Below are positions 26,603 to 35,620 of a stretch of 64,000 nt of DNA, one piece after another; position 1 is the stretch's first letter; each line of letters opens with the position of its first letter. This DNA comes from Winogradskyella schleiferi (lineage in GTDB: Bacteria > Bacteroidota > Bacteroidia > Flavobacteriales > Flavobacteriaceae): the NCBI RefSeq assembly GCF_013394655.1, contig NZ_CP053351.1, positions 3,378,501 through 3,442,500 on the forward strand. Reading direction: 5' to 3'. The position numbers and the translations under genes are program-made. The notes under the pieces are model-generated. The model saw only the letters and a program-made list of their open reading frames with translations. It was not told the origin of the DNA and made no database searches.

Positions 26603-28273
26603 TTATACCAACATAGTCACCGGATTTTCAATATATCCTTTTAAAGTTTGAAGGAATTGTGCTCCTGTGGCACCATCAACCGTTCTATGGTCGCAAGCCA
26701 AACATAGCTTCATGGTGTTACCCACTACGATTTGTCCATTTTTAACTACTGGTTTTTCAACAATGTTTCCAACGGATAGAATTGCCGAATTTGGTTGATT
26801 GATAATTGATGTAAAGCTATCAATGCCAAACATTCCCAAGTTAGAAATAGTAAAAGTACTACCTTCCATCTCGTCCAGTCCTAACTTTTTATTTCTTGCT
26901 TTTCCAGCGAATTCCCTAACGGCTGCTCCAATTTGAGTTAAACTCTGCTCATTGGCAAATTTAACGACTGGCACTAATAAGCCATCTGGCACTGCAACTG
27001 CGACACCAATATGCACATGGTTGTTCAATCGCATTCTATCATCAAACCATTGAGAGTTCACCTGTGGATGTTGTTTTAATGCTAATGCACAAGCTTTCAC
27101 GACGATATCATTATAAGAGATTTTTGTATCTGGAATAGAATTATACTGTCCTCTAAATGCTATGGCATTATCCATATCAAACTCCACATTCAAATAATAA
27201 TGTGGTGCCGTAAATTTAGATTTCGCTAAGTTTTTAGCAATAGCTTTACGCATATTTGAATTAGGCACTTCATCAAAATCTTCTTGTCCTGTTGGAACAA
27301 ATTTGCCCACTGAAGCAGATTGCGATGATGGTGTAAAGTTTTCAATATCTTTCTTTACGATACGACCATTTTCTCCTGAGCCTTTAACTTGACCTAAATT
27401 AATTCCTTTTTCTTCAGCCATTTTCTTGGCTAAAGGTGATGCAAATATTCGCGATCCCTCTGAACTTGAACTAGAAGTTGAGACTTTTGGAGTTTCTTTA
27501 TTCGGTTCCTCTTTTTTAGGTTCTTCCTTCGGAGTTTCTTTTTTAGCTTCAGCTTTAGGTGCTTCTTTCTTAGTTTCACCACCTTCAGCTTTAAAGTTTT
27601 TAGCAACGTCAGAAACATCAGTTCCTTTGGGGCCAATAATCGCTAATAATGAATCTACCTTAGCCGTTTCACCCTCCTCTAAACCTATATGCAATAAATT
27701 TCCAGATTGAAATGACTCAAATTCCATAGTCGCCTTGTCCGTTTCGATTTCGGCTAAAATATCGCCTTCCTCTACCTCATCACCTACTTTCTTTAACCAA
27801 GTGGCAACCGTACCTTCTTCCATAGTATCACTTAAACGCGGCATGGTAACCACTATAACACCTTCTGGCAATTCTTCATCATTATCTGAACCTGAATTCT
27901 CTGAAGTGTCTTCTGCTTTTTCATTTTTAGAATCTTTGGATTCTTTATCTCCAGATTCATCTTTATCATCAGCGTCATCTTTATCATCAGCCTCATCTTT
28001 TGACGCGCCATTTAAATAACTCGAAATATCCTCTCCTTCATCGCCAATAATAGCTAAAAGTGTATCCACCTTTGCGGTTTCACCTTCTTGGATACCAATA
28101 TGAAGCAGTGTGCCTTCATTGAAGGACTCAAACTCCATCGTTGCTTTATCCGTTTCTATTTCTGCTAAAATATCGCCTTCTTCAACTTTATCACCAACTT
28201 GTTTTAACCAAGAGGCAACTGTTCCCTCTTCCATGGTGTCGCTCAAACGCGGCATATTTATTACTTCTGCCAT
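26603..28273 (-). CDS. pdhC: Pyruvate dehydrogenase E2 (dihydrolipoamide acetyltransferase), two lipoyl domains
   Basis: A 556-residue E2. Two nearly identical lipoyl domains at about 1-80 and 138-217 carry their lipoyl lysines at Lys43 and Lys180 in ETDKATMEFES; between them lies an Asp/Lys-rich linker. A peripheral-subunit-binding domain (FASPLAKKMAEEKGINL) at about 285-320 and the catalytic core with DHRTVDG follow. It moves the acetyl group from E1 to CoA. It starts 3 bp after pdhA. The lipoyl segments are so alike at the DNA level that they look like a recent internal duplication. Confidence 0.96.
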   Translation of the reverse strand: MAEVINMPRLSDTMEEGTVASWLKQVGDKVEEGDILAEIETDKATMEFESFNEGTLLHIGIQEGETAKVDTLLAIIGDEGEDISSYLNGASKDEADDKDDADDKDESGDKESKDSKNEKAEDTSENSGSDNDEELPEGVIVVTMPRLSDTMEEGTVATWLKKVGDEVEEGDILAEIETDKATMEFESFQSGNLLHIGLEEGETAKVDSLLAIIGPKGTDVSDVAKNFKAEGGETKKEAPKAEAKKETPKEEPKKEEPNKETPKVSTSSSSSEGSRIFASPLAKKMAEEKGINLGQVKGSGENGRIVKKDIENFTPSSQSASVGKFVPTGQEDFDEVPNSNMRKAIAKNLAKSKFTAPHYYLNVEFDMDNAIAFRGQYNSIPDTKISYNDIVVKACALALKQHPQVNSQWFDDRMRLNNHVHIGVAVAVPDGLLVPVVKFANEQSLTQIGAAVREFAGKARNKKLGLDEMEGSTFTISNLGMFGIDSFTSIINQPNSAILSVGNIVEKPVVKNGQIVVGNTMKLCLACDHRTVDGATGAQFLQTLKGYIENPVTMLV

Positions 28274-28276
28274 AGC

Positions 28277-29278
28277 TTACTTAATTTTGTGGTCTATAAA
28301 TGGGTAATCTTCTTGCTCATAAACAACATCGTACATCACATTTTTCTCAGGATAAGGCGATTCGTCTGCAAATTTCTCGCATTCCGCAACACGTTTTTTG
28401 ACATCCTTATCAATCGCTTTCAAATCTGCTTCCGATGCATATTTTTTCTCAAGAATAATATCTTTTACTTGTGTAATCGGGTCAATTTTTTTGTATTCCG
28501 CAACCTCATCCTTTGTTCTATAATGTTGTGCATCAGACATTGAGTGACCTCTATATCGATACGTTTTTACTTCCAAAAATGAAGGCCCTCCACCTTTTCT
28601 TGCACGTTGGATGGCTTCATCAAACGCTTCTGCAACCTTAATAGGATTCATGCCATCCACTGGTCCAGAAGGCATATCGTAGCCCAAACCTAATTTCCAA
28701 ATCTCTGTATGATTTGAGGTACGTGCCACTGAAGTTCCCATCGCATAGCCATTGTTTTCACAAACAAATACTACGGGCAAGTTCCACAACATTGCTAGGT
28801 TGAAAGTTTCGTGCAACGACCCTTGTCTTGCAGCACCATCACCAAAGCAACATAATGTTACAGCATCTTTATCGTGATATTTATCACCAAAAGCAATACC
28901 AGCGCCTAAGGGAATCTGACCACCAACAATTCCATGACCACCATAAAAACGGTGTTCTTTAGAAAAAATATGCATGGATCCACCAAGACCTTGAGACGTT
29001 CCTGTGGCTTTTCCAAACAATTCTGCCATTACACGTTTAGGATCTACGCCCATACCAATAGGCTGAACGTGATTTCGGTAAGCCGTAATCATTTTGTCCT
29101 TAGTTAAATCCATAGCATGCAAAGCACCTGCTAAAACAGCCTCTTGTCCATTATATAAATGAAGGAATCCTCTAACTTTTTGTTGAATATAAACTGCGGC
29201 AAGTTTGTCTTCAAACTTTCGCCAGAACAACATGTCCTCGTACCACTTTAGGTAAATTTCTTTGGTTATTTTTTGCAT
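28277..29278 (-). CDS. pdhA: Pyruvate dehydrogenase E1 component, alpha subunit
   Basis: A 333-residue thiamine-diphosphate E1 alpha. Landmarks are RKFEDKLAAVYIQQKVRGFLH at the start, the Mg/ThDP motif GDGAARQGSLHETFNLAMLW with the downstream NN in FVCENNGYAMG, and the phosphorylation-loop-like RYRGHSMSD. It decarboxylates pyruvate together with E1 beta, which is not in this window. It directly precedes pdhC on the minus strand. Confidence 0.96.
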   Translation of the reverse strand: MQKITKEIYLKWYEDMLFWRKFEDKLAAVYIQQKVRGFLHLYNGQEAVLAGALHAMDLTKDKMITAYRNHVQPIGMGVDPKRVMAELFGKATGTSQGLGGSMHIFSKEHRFYGGHGIVGGQIPLGAGIAFGDKYHDKDAVTLCCFGDGAARQGSLHETFNLAMLWNLPVVFVCENNGYAMGTSVARTSNHTEIWKLGLGYDMPSGPVDGMNPIKVAEAFDEAIQRARKGGGPSFLEVKTYRYRGHSMSDAQHYRTKDEVAEYKKIDPITQVKDIILEKKYASEADLKAIDKDVKKRVAECEKFADESPYPEKNVMYDVVYEQEDYPFIDHKIK

Positions 29279-29395
29279 TTTTTGATGAGTTCTTTAAATA
29301 AAAATAGAATAACAAAAATAACACTTTAGAAAATAATGAAGAAACAGTATGTCGTAAAAAAAATGGAGATTACTGAATTTAATGCAACGAAAACG

Positions 29396-29878
29396 CTATA
29401 ATACTGAATTTTCGAAAAGAAGTGGTAATAAATTGGCCAATGAATTTGATTTAACAACTTTACCTTTCGCTCCCATAAAATATATTTCTATGGGTTGGCT
29501 CTGTTTAATTTCATATTCTGCAATGGACTGTCGGCAAGCGCCACAGGGAGGAATTGGTTTATCGGTAACTTGGTTTTGAGATGAAGCCGTTATTGCCATT
29601 TTTAAAATTTTGGCTTTCGGATATTTGGCGCCTGCATAATAAATGGCTGTTCGCTCTGCACATAAACCTGAAGGGAAACAAGCATTTTCTTGATTGCTAC
29701 CAATAACCTCTATACTATTGTCGAGTAAAACAGCTGCTCCAACATTAAATTTTGAATATGGTGCATAAGCATTTTCCCTTGCCTCAATTGCAGTATGCAT
29801 TAAGTTTTGAATTGCTTTAGGAAGCTCATTAATATCGTCATAGACTTGTAATGTTGTTTCTATTTTGACTTCCTTCAT
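29396..29878 (-). CDS. cdd: Cytidine deaminase
   Basis: A 160-residue homodimer/tetramer-type cytidine deaminase of the pyrimidine salvage pathway. Zinc-binding and catalytic motifs: CAERTAIYYAG and PCGACRQ. The start at 29878 (MKEVKIETTL) is chosen over a longer frame from 29926, because that extension is translated from the terminator hairpin upstream and has no family match. It lies between pdhA and porV in the same order known from other flavobacteria. Confidence 0.93.
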   Translation of the reverse strand: MKEVKIETTLQVYDDINELPKAIQNLMHTAIEARENAYAPYSKFNVGAAVLLDNSIEVIGSNQENACFPSGLCAERTAIYYAGAKYPKAKILKMAITASSQNQVTDKPIPPCGACRQSIAEYEIKQSQPIEIYFMGAKGKVVKSNSLANLLPLLFENSVL

Positions 29879-29900
29879 ATACTTAGTTTTTACTTTAGAC

Positions 29901-29933
29901 AAAAAAACTATTGCTTTAAGAAACAATAGTTTT
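29901..29933 (-). terminator. Terminator between porV and cdd
   Basis: On the minus strand, AAAACTATTG and CAATAGTTTT flank a 10-base loop and are followed by a run of T. It comes after the porV stop and before the cdd start. Confidence 0.7.
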
Positions 29934-30007
29934 GATGAACTCTTTTAGACTTTTTTGCTAATAGAAAAAGTTTAAACGAGTTCAATATATAAATTTAGTA
30001 ATAAATT

Positions 30008-31285
30008 CTAATACTCATCGTATTCGCCATCACCAAAATTAAATGTCAGAGAAAAACGTAATGTATTTTCTAAAGGACTCTGAATTTTGGAAGCAGAAAA
30101 TAAATAAGATAAATCAAGACCAATTGTAGTGTATTTAAAACCTGCACCTAAAGCAAAAAACTTACGTGCACCTTTATCATCTGCTTCGTTGAAATAACCT
30201 GCTCTAAATGCAAAGTTGTCTTGGTAGGTATATTCTGCTCCTAATGCCCAAGTAAACTCTCTTAATTCTTCACTGAAACCACCTGGTGCATCACCAAACG
30301 ATTGGAACACGCCACTTAAGAAACTCACGTTTGGATCTTGACCACTAAGTATAACATCTTGTTCAGAAGCCGCTAATTGAGCATCGTCCTGAAAATCTCC
30401 ATCATCTGGATTAAATACGCCATCCGGTGTTCCGTCTGGTCCTCCAACGTCCGTAAAAACAATTCTATCTCCAATAATTGGAGGTGTAGGCACTAAATAT
30501 TTAGAGACCTCGGCAGACACGCCCAATTTACTGTATTGATCGAAAATAAAATCAAATCCAGCACCTAATCTAAGATTGGTTGGCTGAAATACTTCTTGGC
30601 CTCCATCGTCGTACTTAAATCTTGGTCCTAAATTCTGGATGGCAAAGCCCAATCTCCAACGGCCATTAAAATCATTATAAGCTTCCTCTTCACTTTGATA
30701 ATACCCAGTGATGTCTGCACCAAATGTACTACCTGGTTGTGCATTGGCATCTACTTGCCCTATTCTTAAGGCCGACCTCATGTAACGTAAAGCTACAGCC
30801 ATAGCAAATTGATCACTTAATCGCAAGGAATAGGCGGCGTCAATAGCAAACTCATTTGGTTTTACAGCTACACCAGGATCATTAGCATCTTGGGTCAGCA
30901 CTATTTCCCCTAAAGAAAAATACTTAAGACTTGCAGAAAATGCACTAAATTCATTCAATCGGTTAAAATAAGTAAGGTAACTCAAAGAGATATCATTTAC
31001 CAATCTCGTTAAATAAGGGGTATAACTTAACCCCACACCTTGCTTGGCCTCAGAAAAAGCATATTTTGCAGGATTATATTGTTGCGAAAATCCATCAACA
31101 GAAGTTGCCACTCCCATATCACCCATGGAGGCAGATCTTGCATCTGGTGAAATAAGCATAAACGGTAAACCTGTTGTAATTACTCGACTATCAAAAGTGC
31201 TTGGGATTTCTTGAATGGTATTTTCTTGAGCAAATGATGAGCTAATTGTAGCAAAAGCCATTACGGCTAAGATGTGTTTTTTCAT
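30008..31285 (-). CDS. porV: T9SS outer-membrane protein PorV
   Basis: A 425-residue outer-membrane beta-barrel with a signal peptide (MAFATISSSFAQ). The start MLISPDARSASMGDMGVATS after the signal is the typical PorV beginning, and the last strand ends with aromatic-rich RFSLTFNFGDG. PorV carries cargo and shuttles it to the PorU sortase of the type IX secretion system. It is followed upstream on the same strand by porU. Confidence 0.93.
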   Translation of the reverse strand: MKKHILAVMAFATISSSFAQENTIQEIPSTFDSRVITTGLPFMLISPDARSASMGDMGVATSVDGFSQQYNPAKYAFSEAKQGVGLSYTPYLTRLVNDISLSYLTYFNRLNEFSAFSASLKYFSLGEIVLTQDANDPGVAVKPNEFAIDAAYSLRLSDQFAMAVALRYMRSALRIGQVDANAQPGSTFGADITGYYQSEEEAYNDFNGRWRLGFAIQNLGPRFKYDDGGQEVFQPTNLRLGAGFDFIFDQYSKLGVSAEVSKYLVPTPPIIGDRIVFTDVGGPDGTPDGVFNPDDGDFQDDAQLAASEQDVILSGQDPNVSFLSGVFQSFGDAPGGFSEELREFTWALGAEYTYQDNFAFRAGYFNEADDKGARKFFALGAGFKYTTIGLDLSYLFSASKIQSPLENTLRFSLTFNFGDGEYDEY

Positions 31286-31427
31286 GTTTAATTATTGTGG
31301 TTTTAACACCAATTGGGTAGTTTAAAACGTTTGCAAATATAAATTATTATTTAAACTTTTTGTTTTTGCTTCAAATTCAATTTTATTTCATCTTGATTTT
31401 TCAAAATAAAAAAATATTTAAAGCATT

Positions 31428-34400
31428 TTATAGTATCACCAATTTTTGAATCTTTTCAACTTGTTTATTTAAACGGTTAGATTTTACTTTTAGTTTATAG
31501 ACATACACTCCTTTTCCGATTTTATCACCAAAATCGTCTCTTCCGTCCCAAATAATGCTTCTAGATAATGATGAGGACCCGTTAGTACATAACTCATCTG
31601 CACCTGTTTGTCCGTTTATGGTTCTAACCAACTTGCCTGAAACTGTAAATATTTGAACTGAGATATCCAATGGCTCCGAACTGTTGTGATTAAACCAAAA
31701 CTCAGTATAATTCACAAAAGGGTTTGGGTAATTTAGAACATTGTTGATTACCAATTCTTCATCTTCATCAAAGACCATAAATTGTATTTCTGCCGTTGAA
31801 GAATTATTATAAACATCCCAAGCTTTTAAGGTCAGTGTATGCAAACCTGGTTCTAAGTCTCTAAACGGGTAACTGACTACGCCATTGGTATAATCATCGA
31901 CATTGGCTTGGTAATAACTATTCAACACGACTGGATTGGTTTCGTCACCATCTAAAATTGCGGTAATATCATGGCCAATTCCACTAGCCGTATTAATCCC
32001 ATTCTCATCTTGAAGTTTAGCCAGAAAGGTTGGTGATTCGTTTGTTATACCGCCAGAAACGAAGTTTTCGTCGTTCATAAACAAATTAATGATTGGCCCA
32101 GTGTTATCTGCAGGTGCATCTTCGTTGATGCCTCCTACTTTGATATCAAAATTTGCTCCAGCCTGATCCGAAAGCGGATTTTCGGTTTGGGCATAAAAGC
32201 TGACCTTACCTGTACCTATTGGAATGCCAATATCCCTTGGCACCACAAAATCGAATTCAAACAAGCCATCAACAACACTCGCCTGTCCTTTGAAGATGAC
32301 TTCTCCTAGAGTCGTAAAATCCATTATTATCGCATCGCCACTTGTGTTCGTTGCACCATCATTTCCTAAGGTTTGCCTATCGATCCGTTTATCAAAAACC
32401 GTCGCAGTTAATGTACCATTATAATTAGACAACAGATTACCGTTAGTATCGACGACTTCACCCGCCATTTTCGTGTAACTTAGAGCTTTGAGCGTGTCAA
32501 TAGGCTGTGTAATTTGTACATCATTTACCTTGGTTAATCTAATATTTGGTTTTGCAAAAGCTAATTTCATAGCAGGGTCTCCAATAAAAAAGACCAATCG
32601 TTTTTGGAGTGAACCAGCAACACTATTGTCCGCTTTTGTCAGTCGCAACGCTTCAGAAATCGCTGTATTCTCATTAGAACCGAAATTAAATAAATAATCA
32701 TCTAGCGCATTATTGAAATTTCTACCAACGCCAAGTTGTATTTGTCTGGTGGTAGTAATTAAACCAATAGATCCACCATTTTTATTCCAAAATGTAAATT
32801 CACCTGCCGTATCCCTGTTTGGATCATCGAACTTGGTGTATTCACAGGTTACCGTAACAAACAAATTGTACTTGCAAATATTGTTAACTTCCTGAGAATC
32901 GAACTTATCAAAAATTCTTTCTTGTGCAAGCCCATCTTCACCACCATGACCAAAATAATTAACCACCAGTGCGCCAACTTCAATAGCATCTTTGATCGCT
33001 TTATTAACCTTAGGGTAACGATTACCAGCTGCAGAGGATTCCTGTTCATAAGCATCAGAATGAATTTTAGCAACATTTAGGAACGTTTTTTCGACATCTA
33101 AAGTGGTTCCTAAATTGTCTGTAGTTTCCTGTAAGGCAGACTCATTGGCATCATCAACGTCATCAGAAACAAGCACAATATTGTTTCTCCAGCTTCCATA
33201 AGCTTCAGGTTGGTAATAGGATTTTATTTTATCTACCATTTCTGAGGCGCGCTGTGCATCTTCCGCCAAAATTCTACCGACTGCAACATCCATGCGATCA
33301 CCATTTGTCATTCCACCTTCATTAGCATCTAACATGGCATAAAAATCATCGGACACAAAAGAACTGGAAAGACTAAAACTTGATTTGCTGTACCATGACG
33401 GCACTAAATTGGTATTGTTTCTTAATCTATTCTTATAATCGTAAGATCCATCACCAAACAAGCAAAGGTATTTCAACCTTTTGCTGGGTACACTGGCATT
33501 GTCATATACATATTTAATAAAGTTTCTAAGCGCAGCAATATCTTGACTTCCCGTACTAAATTCGGTATAAATGCTTTCCAGATCCACAACCTTTACAACC
33601 AAATTGTATTGATCCCTATTTACTTGAGCCAACCTCTCGGCTTGTGACAACAATTGTGAAGGAGACAAAATGATATAATCGATATCTTCAAATTGTCCTT
33701 GTGCATTGTTGAAAATAGTGCCCTTTAAATCTTGATTAGCAACAGAAGATCGCGCATCTTTTATCGGTTGTAAAAAACTGGAATTGGAAAATGCCAAATA
33801 GATTCTTTCCTCACCTGACTGCGCTTTAAAGTCTATGGTATTCGCATTAGCTGTATTTATAGTACTCCTTATATTAAAGCGATCTGTAATATCCCATATT
33901 TCAGAAACCGAAGAGGTATTTGCAATGTTGTATTCCGCAATACCTGGCGTTGTATTTACATCAGTATTTTTGAAAACCAACTGACCGCCATCGAAAATTA
34001 AGTTTCTTGTAGCATAAATATTGATATAATCCAAAAACGCATTTGCCGAAGGATTTCCACCATTGCTATAATCCAAGGTTACCGTAATTTCATCTGAGGT
34101 TATATTTTGTTGTCCTGGATAGGTTCGTTCAGTGGCCAAAACCGAACCTGGATTAATTGTGCCTAAATTCAAAGTAGAAACCTGATTACCATTTATTGTA
34201 ATTCCCATGGTAGAACCAGGCGATTCCGAAATAGAACCCACCACAATTTTAAAATCCACAGGAACCGTAGTTACTAAGTTTGGAAAATCAAATTCGTAAG
34301 TACGTTGGTTTTCAACATCAAAATCGTCACCAAACCATTTACGACCTAATTTGGCGAGGTTGTATTCATCAACTTCATAAAACTGGTAATCTTGAAAGGT

Positions 34401-35297
34401 ATTAATTTGAATATCCGCAGCTGCATTAATAGTAGGCATCGGCTGAATACGCTTTCCAATTCCCGAACTTATATTGACGTAGTAATATGTTTTATCGGTA
34501 TATAAATTTATATTGGTTTCGCTTTCCTCATTATACGTTTTAGGACCTTCGCCATAGAACAGAATATAATCGTTATTGTCAAAACTTCCGTCCTCTTCAC
34601 CAACAAATTTTACGGCATTTTCTACCACATCAAAAGGGTAATTGGCTGAATTTTCTAATGGTAACATTCGTCCACCATTACCATAAATTTTAATAGTTCT
34701 TGGATCTACCGCATTGGTATTAATGCCCAAACTGCCTAAAAAACTTTTAGATAACTGATAGACACCAGATTCTTCTATGTAAAAACGATACCATTGTCCT
34801 GTACTTAAAACAGAACTTGTAATTTCGTTCACTCCTCTGGCACTATTTGCAGATCTACCAGAAACGAAGCTATATTTTAAAATGAAATTCGTTATTTTTT
34901 TATAGGTGCCTTTATCTTTTATAATAGGACTTATTTCAAAATAAGTCGCTCGCTTACCTCTGGCGTTGGTGTTCTTTAACTTATACTTAGGAGAATTTGG
35001 GATCAATTCAGGATTTAAATCCTTTAATTCCGCACTAGACATAGTTTGGTAAGCAACATTGATTAATTGGACAGAACTCTCATCTATTGAACTCCCTTGG
35101 CTTTCCCATTGCGCAAAATACGTTAATCCACTACTATCATTATAACTAAAATGATCAGCATCAAAAGCAGGCACTTCAATTTTACTATACGTTGTTTCTA
35201 AAATCTTACTTCCGCTCCAATTGATGCTAAATTGTTTTTGTTGTCCAAAACAAAGCATTGTAAATAATAGAAGAGTGATTAAATAGTAATTTTTCAT
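31428..35297 (-). CDS. porU: T9SS C-terminal signal peptidase/sortase PorU
   Basis: A protein of about 1289 residues. Signal peptide (MKNYYLITLLLFTMLCFGQQ), a beta-rich N-terminal domain, then a gingipain-like C25 cysteine peptidase domain with the His in NYFGHGGEDG and Cys in TVTCEYTKFD. It ends in its own sorting-domain-like segment (KGVYVYKLKVKSNR). PorU removes the C-terminal domain of T9SS cargo and attaches the cargo to the cell surface. The start at 35297 gives a clean signal peptide; a frame from 35324 adds nine unlikely residues. It is upstream of porV on the minus strand and divergent from gldJ. Confidence 0.94.
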   Translation of the reverse strand: MKNYYLITLLLFTMLCFGQQKQFSINWSGSKILETTYSKIEVPAFDADHFSYNDSSGLTYFAQWESQGSSIDESSVQLINVAYQTMSSAELKDLNPELIPNSPKYKLKNTNARGKRATYFEISPIIKDKGTYKKITNFILKYSFVSGRSANSARGVNEITSSVLSTGQWYRFYIEESGVYQLSKSFLGSLGINTNAVDPRTIKIYGNGGRMLPLENSANYPFDVVENAVKFVGEEDGSFDNNDYILFYGEGPKTYNEESETNINLYTDKTYYYVNISSGIGKRIQPMPTINAAADIQINTFQDYQFYEVDEYNLAKLGRKWFGDDFDVENQRTYEFDFPNLVTTVPVDFKIVVGSISESPGSTMGITINGNQVSTLNLGTINPGSVLATERTYPGQQNITSDEITVTLDYSNGGNPSANAFLDYINIYATRNLIFDGGQLVFKNTDVNTTPGIAEYNIANTSSVSEIWDITDRFNIRSTINTANANTIDFKAQSGEERIYLAFSNSSFLQPIKDARSSVANQDLKGTIFNNAQGQFEDIDYIILSPSQLLSQAERLAQVNRDQYNLVVKVVDLESIYTEFSTGSQDIAALRNFIKYVYDNASVPSKRLKYLCLFGDGSYDYKNRLRNNTNLVPSWYSKSSFSLSSSFVSDDFYAMLDANEGGMTNGDRMDVAVGRILAEDAQRASEMVDKIKSYYQPEAYGSWRNNIVLVSDDVDDANESALQETTDNLGTTLDVEKTFLNVAKIHSDAYEQESSAAGNRYPKVNKAIKDAIEVGALVVNYFGHGGEDGLAQERIFDKFDSQEVNNICKYNLFVTVTCEYTKFDDPNRDTAGEFTFWNKNGGSIGLITTTRQIQLGVGRNFNNALDDYLFNFGSNENTAISEALRLTKADNSVAGSLQKRLVFFIGDPAMKLAFAKPNIRLTKVNDVQITQPIDTLKALSYTKMAGEVVDTNGNLLSNYNGTLTATVFDKRIDRQTLGNDGATNTSGDAIIMDFTTLGEVIFKGQASVVDGLFEFDFVVPRDIGIPIGTGKVSFYAQTENPLSDQAGANFDIKVGGINEDAPADNTGPIINLFMNDENFVSGGITNESPTFLAKLQDENGINTASGIGHDITAILDGDETNPVVLNSYYQANVDDYTNGVVSYPFRDLEPGLHTLTLKAWDVYNNSSTAEIQFMVFDEDEELVINNVLNYPNPFVNYTEFWFNHNSSEPLDISVQIFTVSGKLVRTINGQTGADELCTNGSSSLSRSIIWDGRDDFGDKIGKGVYVYKLKVKSNRLNKQVEKIQKLVIL

Positions 35298-35558
35298 GTA
35301 TTGATTTTCCCTTTTTAGTCTCAAATAACAGCTGAACCTTATCCTTATTTTTATAAAAACTAAATTTTACAGTAGAATAACGCCTATTACAGTACGATAT
35401 TATGACCTCACAATTTTTATTTCAAAAATACAACAATAATTCATTTCTACCCTCGTTATTAAAGAGCGAAATACACCGACAAATTGAAAAATATCCGTTG
35501 TTATGTTCAAAAAAAAGGATGAAATGCACATTTTTTTGCATTTAGACGCAAAAAAAAG

Positions 35559-35588
35559 TTGTCAGTTTACCTTTAATTGTTATATTGC
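35559..35588 (+). promoter_or_regulatory. Candidate gldJ promoter (TTG-19-TATATTGC)
   Basis: In the 320-bp divergent region between porU and gldJ, a TTG at 35559-35561 lies 19 bases before TATATTGC, a partial match to the -7 box. Nothing else of note is visible there besides AT-rich sequence. Confidence 0.35.
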
Positions 35589-35620
35589 GGGTCTAAAATT
35601 AAACGAGCTTACTTAAACGT

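Noticed and set aside
27930..28010. Low-complexity GAT/TCATC stretch in pdhC as a microsatellite
   Set aside because: It encodes the Asp/Lys-rich linker between lipoyl domains, which is usual for E2 proteins.
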